A stretch of DNA of 64,000 nt from Byssochlamys sp. IMV 00236 (GCA_001931875.2 MSJH02000822.1:1-64000); one strand, 5' to 3'. Shown: positions 13,968 to 28,131, counted from the first letter of the stretch. The notes: generated by a model from the sequence alone, not told the origin. Made by a program: numbers and translations.

Positions 13968-14178
13968 AATTAAAATAAAATAATTTAATTATAGTAAGAT
14001 CTATCTCTATTAAATTTAAAAGATAATTTAAGAGAATAAGTATAAGAGATAAAATTATAATTAGTATTATTATTATTTTCTTATTATAAATTATCTTAAA
14101 ATATTTATCTTCTTATTATATAATAAAGTTATATAATTCCTTATAATATCTACTAGTCTTAACTGCTATTTTATAATA
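13968..14178 (-). repeat. 5' LTR of Copia-1
   Basis: 211 bp, matching 1487-1697. It is followed by the target duplication cttta at 14179-14183. Confidence 0.85.
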
Positions 14179-14183
14179 CTTTA

Positions 14184-14618
14184 TATATAAAAAAGAAGAA
14201 TTTATTAATTAACTTAGCGCTATAATTACTAGTACTATAAATATAATTATTACTATAAAAATAATTATAAAAATAGCTATATTTTATCTTTATTAATATA
14301 TTTTTATTAGTAATATATTTATTAGCATTTTCTATATAAGAACTTAACTTTCTTTATTTAAAGGAAGTAAATATAGAAGCTAAATTAAAACCTTATTTAA
14401 TATATACTTAGTATTAATTAGAAAATTATTTACTATTACTTCTATTATTATTATTAGCTAAGAATAATAAGTTATTAATTTATATAAAGTTAGTATATAT
14501 ATATAATACAGGCAGAGTAGAAATTATACTTATAATATATTTATAAAATAAAGTAAATAAAAGAGTAAATTACTAGAAGTAAAAGCTAAAATTAATTTAA
14601 AATTAATATTAAGCATAT
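14184..14618 (-). repeat. Repeat R, left copy, second part
   Basis: Reverse complement of about 61033-61440, continuing the homology interrupted at 1486 by Copia-1. A few bases unchanged here but mutated on the right, and the reverse, show independent RIP of the two copies: the aggcagag stretch near 14510 and the ttagcgct near 14215 are examples. At 14618 the sequence is broken by Copia-2, and beyond that comes the left inverted arm. I see no coding frame. Confidence 0.7.
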
Positions 14619-14893
14619 AGTTAAAAAGAATAGGTTTACATAGAATTCTTAGACTAATCTAATAGCTTAAAAGGCTAATAATACTTAGAGAGAAAGAGTA
14701 TTAGCTTACATAGTAGATATAAAGTATATATCTATATTTTCTTAGTTAGAGTAATAGATTTTTATATAGAGCTTAAGAAATAATTTCTCTAAGCTATTTA
14801 ATTTTACTAAAATAAAATTATTACTAAAAATTTTTTTAAAGTAAAATCTTTATTATATTAAAAACTACTAGTCCTAACTATTATTTTATAATA
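14619..14893 (-). repeat. 3' LTR of Copia-2
   Basis: 275 bp, matching 19670-19944. On the plus strand it starts agttaaaaagaatagg and ends ttttataata. The purine tract of the element follows as ctcttcttt on the plus strand. Confidence 0.88.
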
Positions 14894-17800
14894 CTCTTCT
14901 TTAGTCTAGATTTATTAAGTTAGTTAATCTTAATTAATTTAAGAATCTTAAAAAGTCTGCCTTTAATAATAGTTTAATAAAACTATCTGCTATTATATCC
15001 TATATTTTAATAAACTTAATATTAATTTTATTTATTTAGTATAGATTATATATATAATAATATATAATATTAATATATTTTAACCTCTTATAAATATAAG
15101 TATCTTTAATTAGTAATAATAATATCTAATTATTTTTATAAACCTTAACTAGAGAACTAATAATAAAAACTTATTCTTCTCTTATTATTAGCTTAAATTT
15201 ATTTAAACTAATATAGTGTTTATATTCTATATCTCTTAAAAAAAAAGCTAACTACTAGAATTACTTTATAGCTTAATATATAGCTATATATTTAGCCTCT
15301 ATAATTAAAGTTATAATAGACTTTTATTTCTTACTTAATTAGCTTACTAAGCTATTAGCTAAAATAAAAATATTCTTTAAGATTAATATTTAATTAGTTT
15401 TATTTATTATATAATCTAAGTCTAAATACTTAATAAGTTACTAGTCTTAGTTTATATTAAACTTAAGACCTAGGTATATAATTAATTATAAATATCTTAT
15501 AAGAGACTTTAATATCTTAAAGTATCTTTTAAATAAATTTAATAGATATTAACTTAATCTGCCTATTATAAACATAATATCTAATTTTATTAAAATTATT
15601 AAATAAATTAGACTATTAATAATCCTTTAATACTCTCTTTAATTTATTCTTTTATCTTAAAGGTTAAATAGTTTTAAGAAGTTATATTTATTTAATAAAA
15701 TACTAACTAGATATATCTTTTCTTTACTTATTTTATATTATAATAAAAGTTCCTTAATATAGTAAGATTAGTCTATTATTAATATTTAGTTCTATCTATT
15801 TTAAGTAACTTAAATACTAAAGATCTTTTTTACTTCTTCTAGGTCTTTTATCTTATATACTAATTTAAACTCTTATTTAAACTAGTAAATATTCTCTATT
15901 TATTTTATACTAATTAGGATATTATTAATATATATTAGAAATAAGATCTCCTTCTCTAAATATTATAATAAGTATAAATTAATATTAGTCTATATAAAAC
16001 CTATTTTTTAAAATATTTTTATATAGGTTTAATTCTAATCTCTTATAGCTTACTTTAAATTATATAAAGATTAAAAAACTTTTAAAACTATTTCTAATAG
16101 TATATTTATTTTTAATAGAGATATTATATAAATCTTCTCCTTTAATATTAACTTTATAAAGGTATTATTAATATCTATAATATAATACTTATAATTCTCT
16201 ATTATAATAATAGCTAAAAATATTTATAATATATTATATTATAAGATAAGAATAAAGGTATACTTAAAATTAATATTATATTTCTAAAAGAACCTTTAGG
16301 TAATAAGGTATATTTTAAGCTTTTAAAGAAAACTATTTAAGTTATATTTTATAGCTAATATCTAATAGTTAGTTATAATATTAGCTTTTAGTAATAGTAT
16401 AATTACTTTAAAAGTTCTATTTACTTAAAGTATATTTATTTTAATTTTAAATATATTCTACTATAGTTTACTTTAAGTAAGGTTATTAATTATAGTATAA
16501 TATAAGTTTAAGATTAAAATATATTCCTTTATTATATATATTGCTATTATAGTATTTAATACTTATTTTATATATTTCTTCTAATCTATATTAATACCCA
16601 AAGATAGGAGATTTAATATAAGTATTATTTAATATAACTTTTTAGTATTTTATTTATTATTTAATAACTTAATCTCTTCTCTTTTATACTTTATTATATA
16701 GGGGATCTTTATATAAGATATAACTTATTTATTTAGCGGGGATAAAGAGTTTATCTATAAATCTTTATAATTATTTAAATTATTAGAGTAAGAATAATTA
16801 AATATCTTCTCTTATTTTATAATTTTATTATAATAAAAAGCTTCTTTTTTCTTTTAAAGAAATATTTTAATTCTCTTTTAATAAAATACTTCTTTTTCCT
16901 TTTAAAGAAAAACTAGAACTTCTTTATAATTCTTCTCCTAATTATTAATATTATTTTTTTTTTACTTAAAAATATATATATATTTAAAATAATAGGCTAA
17001 GTTACTAGTTAATCTCTTAAATTTTTTATTAATATTATATTTAGTAATAATTTTTAGGGAATCTTAAGATTTAAATCTCTTCCTAGTTTATTTTTAAAGA
17101 ACTTAGCTTAATAAGTCTTAATAGTCTTTTTTATATTTAGAGCCTAAACTTTTTATTATTTATTTATTCTCTTAATATATCTTATAAAAATATAGATTCT
17201 ACCTTAATCTATTAATTTATCTCTTTATATATCTTATAATAAAAATTCTAGGTTTATATATAATACCGCTTAATATCTCTATACTTTTAAATAGTTAATT
17301 AATAGCTTAACTTTAATAAAAGCTTCTTCTAGAGATATTTAAACCCTATTAATTATTAATCTATTTAATACTCTATTTCTAATATATATATTAGTTTAAG
17401 CTGCCTTTACCTATAATTTAACTAAAAGATTTAAATTTTTAAATATAGCTCTTATTCCTTTTTTAATAGTTTAATATACTTATTCTATAGCTTTATTTTA
17501 TATTAATATATATAGAACTATTAGTTTATAATAGATACTAAACTATTTCCTTTAAATCTTAAAAAGATTCTTAAGTTCTAATATATTATCTAATTATATA
17601 TTAAGAATTTAAAGACCTATTATTATTTTAATCTCTCTTTTTTATTTATTTAGAATAGGGGCAGTATTAGATTTAGCTCTTATTAGAAATATTTATATTT
17701 TCTTTAAGAAATTATTTATAACTGTTAAGAAGTAGATATATCTATTTTTAAACTCTAGTATTTAACTATATATATCTATATAGATATATTTAAAGATGCT

Positions 17801-19669
17801 AGCCTTTTATATATTAGTAGTCCTTTTCTTATTTCTAATATTAGCTATAGTATATATTATATATTAATAATCTATTATTACTTTAATAGGCTTCTTTAAT
17901 ATAGTTAAATTATATAAATTCCTAACCTTTTTAAATTTAAAATAGTTAATTCTTCTATATTATAGCTAATACTTTTCCTAGATTTTATTTTAATAAAATC
18001 CTTCTTTCTCCTTAATTTCCTTTTAATAAGATTTTCCTTCTTAATCTATAATTATAGCATTAAAAGTATTTTTAATAAAGATTAATATAATAGATATATA
18101 CTATAACTTAGGCATTTAGTTTAAAAAGACTCTTTTAATAATATAAACTCTATATTTAATAGTACCTTAAATTATAACCTTATTTAACTTATTTAATATA
18201 GATATTATTTTTTTATTAAAATATCTGCGTATATTTAACTGCTAATAGAATATCTTAGTTAATAAGAGATTTACCCTAAGGTTTAATATAAGTAATATAT
18301 TTTCTAGGTCTAATACCATTCTATTCTTATTTTTTAAAATAGCTATCTTTATATATTTTAAATATAGAATCTCTTTATCTATATAAATATATCTCTATTA
18401 AATTTAAATTAATAATCCTTTAAAATAGTAGTTTTTATTAATTATATATAAACTAATATTATTATCTATATATTATTAGGATAAATTCTTATTAATAATA
18501 TCTTTTAAAAGATAAGCAATTTTATATAAGACTTAGTTATTAAAAGTAACTAAAATTAAAGATTTTAATTAAGATTAACTCTTTCTAAAGTCTAAGGTTT
18601 CTTCTATATTATATACTCTATATTTTTTATCTTTTAAACTCTTATTTTTTAAAGATTAAACCTCCTTATAGATTTTATTAATTATCTCTATTATTATCTT
18701 ATCTTAGATAATAAGATTATTAAATATTTGCTTAAGAGACTCCTTTCTTTATTTTTAATTATCTCTTATACTTTTCTAAATAATAAATAAAAATAAGTAA
18801 TCTTTAATATAATAATCTTCCTTGCAGATATAATATTTAATAAAAATTTGCCTATTTTTTACTAAGAATATAATAGTTAGTTTTATTTAAAGTTAGGTCT
18901 CTATTTCTTTTAAAATAGTTAGAATATTATTTACTTTTAGATTTTTATATATATTAATTACTGCCCTAATTATAATATATTCTTTAAATAATACTAAAAG
19001 CAATTATTATATTTTAGCTTTAAGCTTAGCTAAAAAAGATATTATATTATTAGATATTATAATTCTCTTTCTTATCTATTATAATTAACTCTAAGCATTT
19101 AAGATTATTTATTTAAGAGTTATTTAAAAGTGTATAAATAACTAGATAAATTAGCGCTTTTAATTAAAAAAAGTTTCTATATATTTTGCTTATAGAGTCT
19201 CTTATAATATATATATATTATTAGAATTAATAAATCTATTTTAATTATCTTTAGATAAATATTTAATAATCTAATATTAAGCAGCTATATTAGCCTTATT
19301 AAACTAATTATTATATAGTTTTTTAATAAATTTAATAGCTCTCTAATAATTTTTACTAATAAACTATCTTTTTATATAAATAAACTATTTCTTATAATTC
19401 TCCTTTAAAAAGGTAAAAACAGATTTTTTTTTCTTATTTTTAATACTATCTACTAAAGATATAATAATAATAGGTTAATACTTTAACCTTTAATAGGATC
19501 TAATCCCTATTAAATTTAGTGCCTAATATAGTATTAAAGCAGTTTTATTATAAATTCTCTTATATAAGAATAATTTATTATTACTAGTTTAAACTTAAAT
19601 ATTTAAGATAGAATAGTTTTTATTATATAGCTATTTCTCCTAAGTTATTATAAACCTAAGCTTATAACT
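14894..19669 (-). pseudogene. Copia-2 gag-pol remnant
   Basis: Minus-strand Copia polyprotein remnant of about 4.8 kb, collinear with Copia-1, Copia-3 and Copia-4. The RT active site reads YINN at 15921-15932 in place of YxDD. Gag lies at the right end, near 18.9-19.6 kb, and matches the gag fragment of Copia-4 (about 28140-28661). RNase H lies at the left end near 15.0-15.4 kb. The initiator tRNA-Met type primer-binding segment is at 19659-19668. Stops occur throughout. Confidence 0.8.
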
Positions 19670-19944
19670 AGTTAAAAAGAATAGGTTTAAATAGAATTTC
19701 TAGACTAATCTAATAACTTAAAAAGCTAATAATACTTAAAGAGAAAGAGTATTAGCTTATATAGTAAATATAAAATATATATCTATATTTTTTTAGTTAG
19801 AGCAATAGATTTTTATATAGAGCTTAAAAAGTAGTTTCTCTAAACTGCCTAATTTTATTAAAATAAAATTATTACTAAAGACTTCCTTAAAGTAAAATCT
19901 TTATTATACTAGAAACTACTAGTCTTAACTACTATTTTATAATA
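19670..19944 (-). repeat. 5' LTR of Copia-2
   Basis: 275 bp, the same length as the 3' LTR. It is followed by tatat, the RIP-altered copy of the catat duplication. Confidence 0.88.
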
Positions 19945-21373
19945 TATATACTAAATATATTTAAAAATCTTATTAAAAGTTATAAGTTATATATAAATAA
20001 TAATATAAATAGCAAAATAAATAATATATAAATTTTATTTATATATTAATATATGCTTAATTTACTTTATAGTAAAATTAGCTATTATAATTATTTTTAA
20101 AGTTAATATTAATATAAGTAATTTCTTTATATAAAATAATAATACTTTTAATTAATAGGCTTTTTATACTAAAAGAAATATTAGCTTTATATAAACTCTA
20201 TATATACTTAAGATTTACTAAGGTTTATAAATAAAATTAATATTATATTAATAACTAAGTAAAATATATTTAATAAGTATATTATATATTATTAGTATAG
20301 CTTTAATATATATAGAATAAATCTTTAACTTACTTTAAGCTAAGTATTTTCTTATTTATAATAATATTATTTATTTTTACTTTATAATTAAAGGCTATTA
20401 TAAATTAATATATATTTAATATATATTAAAAATAAAATATATTAGCTTTAAAGTATATAGTATATATATATTAATATAACTTTAACTATTAATATATTAT
20501 ATATATATAAAACTTATATTAAACTTATAGTAAGCTAAGAATTAATTATTTTCTTATATATTATAAGGCTATTTAATTAAACTTATATTTAATAGCTATT
20601 AAAGCTTAGTATATATTTAATTTATTTTAAAGATAAGACTTATATATTACTATTTATNNNNNNNNNNNNNNNNNNNNNNNNNNNNNNNNNNNNNNNNNNN
20701 NNNNNNNNNNNNNNNNNNNNNNNNNNNNNNNNNNNNNNNNNNNNNNNNNNNNNNNNNNNNNNNNNNNNNNNNNNNNNNNNNNNNNNNNNNNNNNNNNNNN
20801 NNNNNNNNNNNNNNNNNNNNNNNNNAAAACTTATAGCTAATTAAGTTTATTATAAATTAAATTACTTTATAAATTAATAATTCTTTAAAATATAATAGTA
20901 TTATAATAGTAATATTATTATACTATAAAAATATAAATTATAATATAATAAAAATAGAGAATAAAGTATTATTAGAGAAAATAAATATAAATAATATAAA
21001 CTTTAATATAATAGAATTCTAATATTATTTTAATATATACTTAATAACTACCTTTATATATACTGCCTTAATAAATTATATAAAATAACTTTAGTTTTAG
21101 CTCTCTATATATATCTTAATATTGCTTTAATTTATACTTAATATATACTATAAATATTACTTAATATATACTATATATAATTTTTAATAAATATAGTTTA
21201 TTATAATATAATATAAAAACTTTATTATAAGTTATATAAATTATATATATACTAAGCTTATTTAAATGCTATACTAAAACTAACTTAATATTTAAGCTAA
21301 ACCTAGATTTTTCTTAAGTAGGCTAAGCTTTTAAAGTAAGCTAAGCTTATTTTTAGTTAAGCTAAGCTATATT
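19945..21373 (-). repeat. Left arm of a long inverted repeat
   Basis: This stretch is the reverse complement of 52328-53896, with the match running across both sides of the assembly gap. Recognisable landmarks are the aagtcttatcttt block beside the gap, and a motif cluster of gctaagct and aagcttag at the inner end (about 21295-21370). No reading frame is visible. The arm could be the terminal repeat of a large DNA transposon, half of a foldback element, or two copies of an older repeat in opposite orientation. I cannot decide between these. The homology to the right arm stops at aatatagc. Confidence 0.75.
20658..20825. other. Assembly gap (168 N)
   Basis: A run of 168 N inside the left inverted arm. 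Its two edges correspond to 53113 and 52874 in the right arm, which are separated by 238 bases. The true missing sequence is therefore probably nearer 240 than 168 bases. Confidence 0.95.
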
Positions 21374-21377
21374 CTAT

Positions 21378-22892
21378 AAATAAACTAATAGTTAATAAGG
21401 TTTAAATAACTTTAAATAAAGCCTTTATTAAGATTAAGCTATTAATTAATTATTTTAAAGTATAAGAATATTAAGTAATATTATATATAAATTTAAAGTT
21501 ATTACTATAAAGTATAAAGAAAAATAAATTAATAAATTAAAATAAAATCTATATTTTTATTAAATATATTAAAGGAATAAATAAATAATAAAGAGTTTAA
21601 ATACTAGATATAAGAAAGATTATTAAAACTTATTAAGCTAAATTCTTTAAAAAGTAACTAGGAGAAAATTTAAACCTTAAAATTTTTTAAAGATTAGTAT
21701 TAAATATAATACTAATAAAAAACTTAAAAAAGTAATTAACTTATTAACTAAATATCTTAAATTTAATAAGAGGAAAATCTTATTATAATAAGATCTTATT
21801 TAAGCTAATAATAAAGTTTAATAAGCCTTTAAAAGAAAAAGAAAATAAAGTTAATAATTAAAAGGAAATTAATAACCTTAAGAAATTTTTCCCTAAGACT
21901 ATTAATTCTTAAAATGCGCGCGAGATTTTAATAAAACCTCTATTTAAACTAACTAAATAAGAACTATTTTATATAAAGATACTTCTAATAATAATAAAAA
22001 AAATATAAGCTGCTAAAGAAAGAGTAAAATATTAAATTTTATAAAGCTATACTTATATTAAACTTATTATTCTTAGATTAAGAAAAATATATAAAATTAA
22101 TATTTAATATTATAATAGCCGCTTATATAGCTAAAGAATAAATTTTAATTTTAGCCTTATATTATACTATAATTAATAACCTTATATAAAATAAATTATA
22201 AAAGAATACTTTTAAGTTTAAAATTAATATATTTTAAGCTAATAATATTTTTAAGGTAATTACTTTATTATTTAAAGCTAATATTATTATAAGCTAATAA
22301 GTACTTACTATTAAATATAACTTAAATAGTTTTTTTTAAAAGCTTAAAATATATCTTATTACTTATAGATTTACTTAAAAATATAATATTAATTTTAAGT
22401 ATACTTTTATTTTTACCTTTTATTATAATATATTAAAGTCTTTTTAGCTATTATTATTATAAAGGACTTTAAATATTATATTATAGATATTAATAATACT
22501 TTTACTAAGTTAATATTAAAAGAAAATATATATAATAACTTCTCTTAAAATAAAAGTTTTATTAAAAATAGTACTTAAAGTTTTTAAATCTTTATATAGT
22601 TTAAAGTAAGTAATATAAGATTAAAATTAAACTTATATTAAAATATTTTAAAGAATAAGTTTTATATAAATTAATATAAATCTATACTTCTTATAATATT
22701 TAAAAGAAGAGATTTTAATCTTAATATATATTAATAATATTTTAATCAGCGCTAAGTAATAAGAGAATATTAACTAATTTAAATAATAATTTAAAATAGC
22801 TTATAAGATTAAAGACTTAAAAGAAGTAAAAATTTTTTTTAATATTTAAATTACCTATAATAAGAAAAATAAAATATTAATAATAAATTAAT
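21378..22892 (+). pseudogene. Copia-0 polyprotein remnant, RT half
   Basis: Collinear with 44750-46390 of Copia-4. The RT active site reads YINN at 22727-22738, within LILIYINNILIS, where an active element has two Asp. The frame is broken by many TAA and TAG codons. At the right end the sequence runs into the cttat target duplication (22893-22897) of Gypsy-A and resumes at 50887. Confidence 0.8.
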
Positions 22893-22897
22893 CTTAT

Positions 22898-23090
22898 TAA
22901 TAAGAATCTTCTATAGTCTCGCCTTATAGTAAGGTAAAGAGGTATAGAATAAGGCCGGTAGTATTAAACCGCTCTAGAGGTAGTATTTAGTAATAGTATC
23001 TCTTTAGAGAGGGAGAATTAAGCTTTATAATATCTTTATTTCTACTTTAAGTACTATTATAGTAAGGTTTACCTGCGTAAGACTATATTA
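22898..23090 (+). repeat. 5' LTR of Gypsy-A
   Basis: 193 bp, matching 50689-50881 at identical length. It starts taataaga and ends actatatta. It retains more G+C than its surroundings (ctcgcc, ggccgg, accgctc), because CpG and CpC are poorer RIP targets than CpA. Confidence 0.92.
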
Positions 23091-26000
23091 AATAGTAGTA
23101 TATTTAAGTTATTTAGGGCTTTAGCTATTATAATTTAAAAAAAAAATTTTATAAGCTCTTTATATTAATTAAAACTTAATTAGTATACTATTAATATATT
23201 ATTCCCTTAATTCTTATTATTCTTATTATTTTTATTAAATTATTATAGTCGACTATTATTAGCTATTTTTATTATCTTTCTATTAGTACTAAATATAATA
23301 TTAGCTTATATATAAGTATTATTAGCCTCTATATACTTATATAGTTAAACCGAGACTTTTCTATTACTTTAATTTAATTATATTAATATTATTAATACTA
23401 GACGACTATAATTTAAAGGATCTAGGATTTTTAAACTTATATATTTAAATAATTAAGCTAGAGTTCTAGCTAATAGCGTTTAAAGCCTTAAATTCTACTT
23501 ATTATTATTATTTTAAATAAGACCTTATTAACTATATTAATTTTATTATAGCTAATTATATAGTATTAATAGTTATACCTTTATAGCTTTATAACCCTTT
23601 ATTTCTTAGGGTTTTTTAATTGCTTACTAGAGATAAGTATTAGTTAAATAAAATATTTATTTATCTAGTAAAATAAAAGATAGACTATAGTAATCTCTTA
23701 AATACTACTAGGAATTTTTAGAAAAAAATATAATTCTTATTATTACTCGAAATATTCTCTAAGTAAAAAGATATTTACCTTAACGAACTAGTAATTTTAC
23801 TAGGTAGTATTATTTTATTAAGAAGATTTAAAAGATAATCTAGAGCTATATTATTAGTAAATATAGAACTATTTAAAATATTTAATATAAACTTAAACCT
23901 TAATATTAATAATAAGTCGAGTATATAAGCCTATAGATAATATAATTTAAGCTTAAGTAATACTACTAGTAATAGAAATAATAATACTATACTATAGATA
24001 ATATAGTAAATACTAGACTAAAACTATATTTTAATTAATTATCTTTAAGACTAAGACTATAGTTAAAGTAAAGCTTCTAATAGTTAAAGTAGTTTTAATA
24101 AAAAAAATACTTAGTATAAATAAGGCTATACTAGTATTATTATAGAAATAGAATAATTTAAGCTATTTTTACCTAAATCTTAAAGATATTAATTATACTA
24201 GTAAGAGACTAGTAATTAGCGTTAGGAATTATATATATTATCGCGATATTCTTATCTTTATTAATAAAATCTATAATCTTATAGCTATTAAGAAGGAATT
24301 AATAATCTAGGCTTATATATATATATTACTTTATAGTATAGCCCTATAATAGTTTATAGTAAAATTAATTAATCTTAAGAAGAATTCTTTACGCTATTTA
24401 GCTATTAAAATAAAATAGATTTTAGCTCTTATTAAGCGATTTTAAAAGAATCTCGCTATAGCTATATAAAAGCTAAACTAGTTAATATATATAATAATAG
24501 AGGTAAGAAATAAATATAGTCTATAAAAGTTTATCTAATTAATAATTAGGCTTTATAAGGCCTTTAATATAAAAAATACTTATAGTTAACTTCTTATAGT
24601 ATAAAATTAATTAAATCTTAACTTTAAACGTAATATTTATATATTATAGTTAAAGACTATATTAGGAAACTTTATATATAAGCTAGAAGAAGCCTTTATA
24701 ATATAAATAAAATAAGCTTAAAAGTAGTAGTATTAGTAGAATAGCTATAGATAAAATTAAATAAGCTAATATTCTTTTAATATATCTTATAGTAACTAGA
24801 GAAAATTTCTTAATATCTCTTATAATAACCCTAGAAATAAATATTAGAATTATAATACGTAATATATTAACTAAAAGTATTAAGAGAAGCTATAGCTTAA
24901 TTAATAGATATAATTATTAATATATTAAAATACTAGTTTTTAAAATTAATAATAATAGCTATAGTAATAGTTATTATAGCTGCAGTAATAGTAATAATAG
25001 CTATAGCTTTATCTACTATTTCTCTAGCGCTTATATTAAAATTCTTATTAGGCTAAATAATATTAATATTAGCAATAAGGCTTTATACTATAGAAAGACT
25101 TTAGCAGTATAATAGGTTATTAAAATATAATACTAGTATAAGCTTACTATAGTAATATCGATAATAAGTTTATAAATTAAGATATTTACCCTAGATTTAA
25201 ATTAAATAATAAATAGTATTAAGATAATATATATTGTAATAGTTTTAAGAATAGATTTTATTAAGGCGCTTATTATATAAATTAAAATTTCGAGAATAAG
25301 TAAAGTTTTCTAAATTAAGGTTTAAATAAAATTATAAACCTTAATAACTTCTAAGATAACTTCGAAGATTATATTAATACTAATTATATTAACCCTAGTA
25401 ATATAAAATAACTTAGTTATTATAAATATTACGCTTATTATAAGGGTTTTATATTAAATAATTAACTTTATATATATCTATAAGAGGTAGATTACTATTA
25501 TAAGATATACTTAAAGAAATACTTTATATAAACTATACTAGGAGAAAGAGAAGTATATTATATAAAGCTTTAGACAGATTATATTAGTAATAGCTATAGT
25601 ATAATTATTAAGATTTTTAAATATAGCGAGTAATATTTTAAAGAAGCCTTTAAAAAATAGTAATATATAATAATTAAAGCCTATTTTATTAAATTATAAT
25701 AGCTATTTAAATTAATCTTAAATATTAGTTATAGTATAATATTAGCTAATTAAGGATTTATATAAGAATACTTATCTAATATTAAGATTTAAAGATTAAA
25801 CTAAGGAATAAAAGTTTATAGTATAAGAGCAATTATATATATATTAACTAACTTTATTAATATTTCTTTAAATATTTTAGCTAAAAGAGAGAATATTAAT
25901 ATTTTACTAAGAATTAATATAGAAGTTTATTTTATTAGTAGACTTTATATAAGTATATTTATAGAGAATAATATAATTATATTATTAAATATAATACTTA

Positions 26001-27806
26001 ACTTTAATAAGAGATTATTTTAAGTTAAAGATATTATTACAGATATTATAATTATATTAAAGTAATATTATTAATTATACTCTATTTATATAGCGTAATA
26101 TATTATTATTTCTCTTAAATTAGCAGCTAATATATTAATATATATAGTAAAGAAGCTTTTAAATAATAAAGACTTTATTTTTAAACTATTTTATAATTAA
26201 ATACTTATTTACTTCTATCTCTATATTATTAATATAAATTTCTCCTTTATATAAGCTATTAATAGCATATATAAAGAATAAATAATATTAAGAAAGACGC
26301 AGCTAAAACTTCTCTATAACTTTAAAAAAATAAATGCTTTTTTTATTAAACTTAATACTATAAAATTACTCTTAATATTAAAAGAACTAGAATTACTACC
26401 TTAATAAATAATACTTTTTAAGGCTAATAAGTACTGCCTACTTAATAGAATTACTATATATATAAAATAATTAAAAAGCCTTAAGCGCTATAAGTATATT
26501 ATTAAGTAATATAATATTTAGAGAAACTATAGTTTTATTAATATATTAAAAGAGAAATAAATAAGAATTAAGCTAAAGAGTAAATAGTAAAATAAAGCAC
26601 TATAATATAGTTATCTATATTAGCTAAAATCTCGCAATTAAAATATTATTAACTAAAAATTTAATAGCCTTTATATATAGGATAAAATACGCTATATAGT
26701 AATATATACTCTCTTTAAATATTTTATTTTTATTATTTAAAAGAATATAGTTAAAAATAATAAGATTATAGTAAAGCTATAAGTAATAGTTAACCTTAAA
26801 CCTTTAAATAAGATAATTAAGATAGATATTTATCCTATATTATTTTAAAAAGATATTTACTGTTTTATTACTAATAAAGCCTATATATCTATATTTAATA
26901 CTATACGTTTTTTTATTAATAATATATATACTTAAATAATTAATAGTATCTTATAGTAATTATATATAGAAGATAAAAAACATTTAAAGTTATTATTATA
27001 GGGTTTAAAAATATAGTACTTTATATATAGAGATAAATAAATAATAAGACTTAGGATTTACGCTATTTTCTGCGCATATATATTAATAACTTAATTATAG
27101 TATTAAATATAGAGAATAAGTATATTAAATACTTTTATATACTATTTACCCGCCTTTAAAACTTAAATATTAAGATAAACCCTATAAAGATATATATAAG
27201 GTACTTAAGTATTTAATTGCTAAGATAATATATAAATACCTTAAGTCTATTATTTATAGAAGAGAGATTAAAAGCTATTATAAAGTTATCTTTCTCTATA
27301 AATCTTAAGTAATTAAAGATATACCTTAGGCTTATTAGCTAAATAAAATACTACTGCCCTAAATATACTATAATTATAGAACTATTAAAAAACTATAAGA
27401 TTTTATTATTATATATATTATTACTAGCTAAAGGTAAGAACTTATAGTAATATCTTACTACTAATATACTCTTAATCTTATTATCTTAAGTAGAATTATA
27501 GGCTTATTAGAAGATATAGTAATATTTCGCAAATTTATTATTCTTAGTCTATTACTCTCTTATATAGTAATTTTATATTAATCTTAATATTTTTAGTATA
27601 AGATTTTTAATAATAGTATATTATATTTATAAAAATAATAAGAAAAATAGTTAATATATATTTAAGGTAATACTATTAATAAAGGCTAATATTAATTACT
27701 AATATATTTAACTAATTCTTTTTTTTAGTTATTATATTAACGCGGTAAAACGCAATTATTAGCCTATAGAAATAGAGGTTACCTGTTTAATCTAGGTTTT
27801 ATATAA
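23091..27806 (+). pseudogene. Gypsy-A gag-pol remnant, part 1 (gag to RNase H)
   Basis: Plus-strand remnant. Reverse transcriptase starts near 26790 with a LxPLNKI...D.YP pattern typical of fungal Gypsy. Its active site reads YINN at 27079-27090, followed by LIIV, in place of YVDD. A connection and RNase H region follows, including a FLVYYSLI...FYINLN stretch near 27540-27610. The sequence breaks off at 27806 inside RNase H at the Copia-4 insertion and continues at 47557. Gag and protease should occupy about 23.2-26.7 kb, but I could not identify their motifs with confidence. Stops are present in every frame. Confidence 0.75.
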
Positions 27807-28120
27807 TATTATAAAATAACAGTTAAGACTAGCAAGTATTAAGTATACTATAAATTTTATTTTAAGGAAATTTTTAGAAATAATTTTACTATAGTAAAAT
27901 CTTTAGAAATAATTTTACTTTAATAAAATTAAGAAGCCTAGAAAGACTTTTTTCTAAGCTTTTCTATAAAAACTTAGTTATCTAAATAAAGATTTATTAA
28001 TTACCTTTTTTAGTCTATAGTATTATTAATACTCTCTTTTTTTAAGTAATATTTTTAGCCCTTATAAGACTATAGATTAATCTAGGTAATTTTTAAATTT
28101 ATTCCTTATTCTTTTTAACT
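27807..28120 (+). repeat. 5' LTR of Copia-4
   Basis: 314 bp, matching 47243-47556 and equal in length to the Copia-0 LTR at 51755-52068. It begins tattataaaataacagtta and ends tttttaact. It contains a short internal direct repeat, agaaataattttact, near 27870-27925. Confidence 0.9.
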
Positions 28121-28121
28121 A

Positions 28122-28131
28122 GTTATAAGCC
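28122..28131 (+). other. Copia-4 primer-binding site (initiator tRNA-Met type)
   Basis: gttataagcc, one base after the 5' LTR. Before the RIP change of TG to TA it would read gttatgagcc, complementary to the anticodon arm of initiator tRNA-Met, the internal priming mode of Copia elements. Confidence 0.6.

Larger units (their letters stand above)
1487..14178 (-). mobile_element. Copia-1: Ty1/Copia LTR retrotransposon, split by Gypsy-B
   Basis: The element is bounded by two 211-bp LTRs (1487-1697 and 13968-14178) and a perfect 5-bp target duplication, cttta, at 1482-1486 and 14179-14183. Without Gypsy-B its net length is about 5.2 kb, normal for Copia. It is on the minus strand, so gag is near 13.9 kb and RNase H near 9.3 kb. 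Its LTR is shorter than those of the other Copia copies here (275 and 314 bp), although the internal sequence and both LTR tips are shared. Gypsy-B interrupts it 36 bp inside the 3' end of the internal region. RIP has destroyed all reading frames. Confidence 0.9.
14619..19944 (-). mobile_element. Copia-2: complete-length Ty1/Copia element
   Basis: 5,326 bp with 275-bp LTRs at 14619-14893 and 19670-19944. The 5-bp target duplication is catat (14614-14618) on the left and tatat (19945-19949) on the right, a single C/T difference in a CpA context that is explained by RIP after insertion. This is the least interrupted Copia copy in the window and the best template for reading the others. It is on the minus strand and shares its LTR subfamily with Copia-3. 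Confidence 0.9.

Noticed and set aside
14613..14618. Copia LTR boundary one base earlier (canonical ta start)
   Set aside because: It gives unmatched duplications for Copia-2 and Copia-3. Starting at the A restores matching duplications once RIP changes are allowed.
23091..26700. Tyrosine-recombinase or other accessory cargo gene in the 5' half of Gypsy-A
   Set aside because: The stretch lies between a 5' LTR and RT, where gag and protease belong, and no recombinase residues could be recognised.
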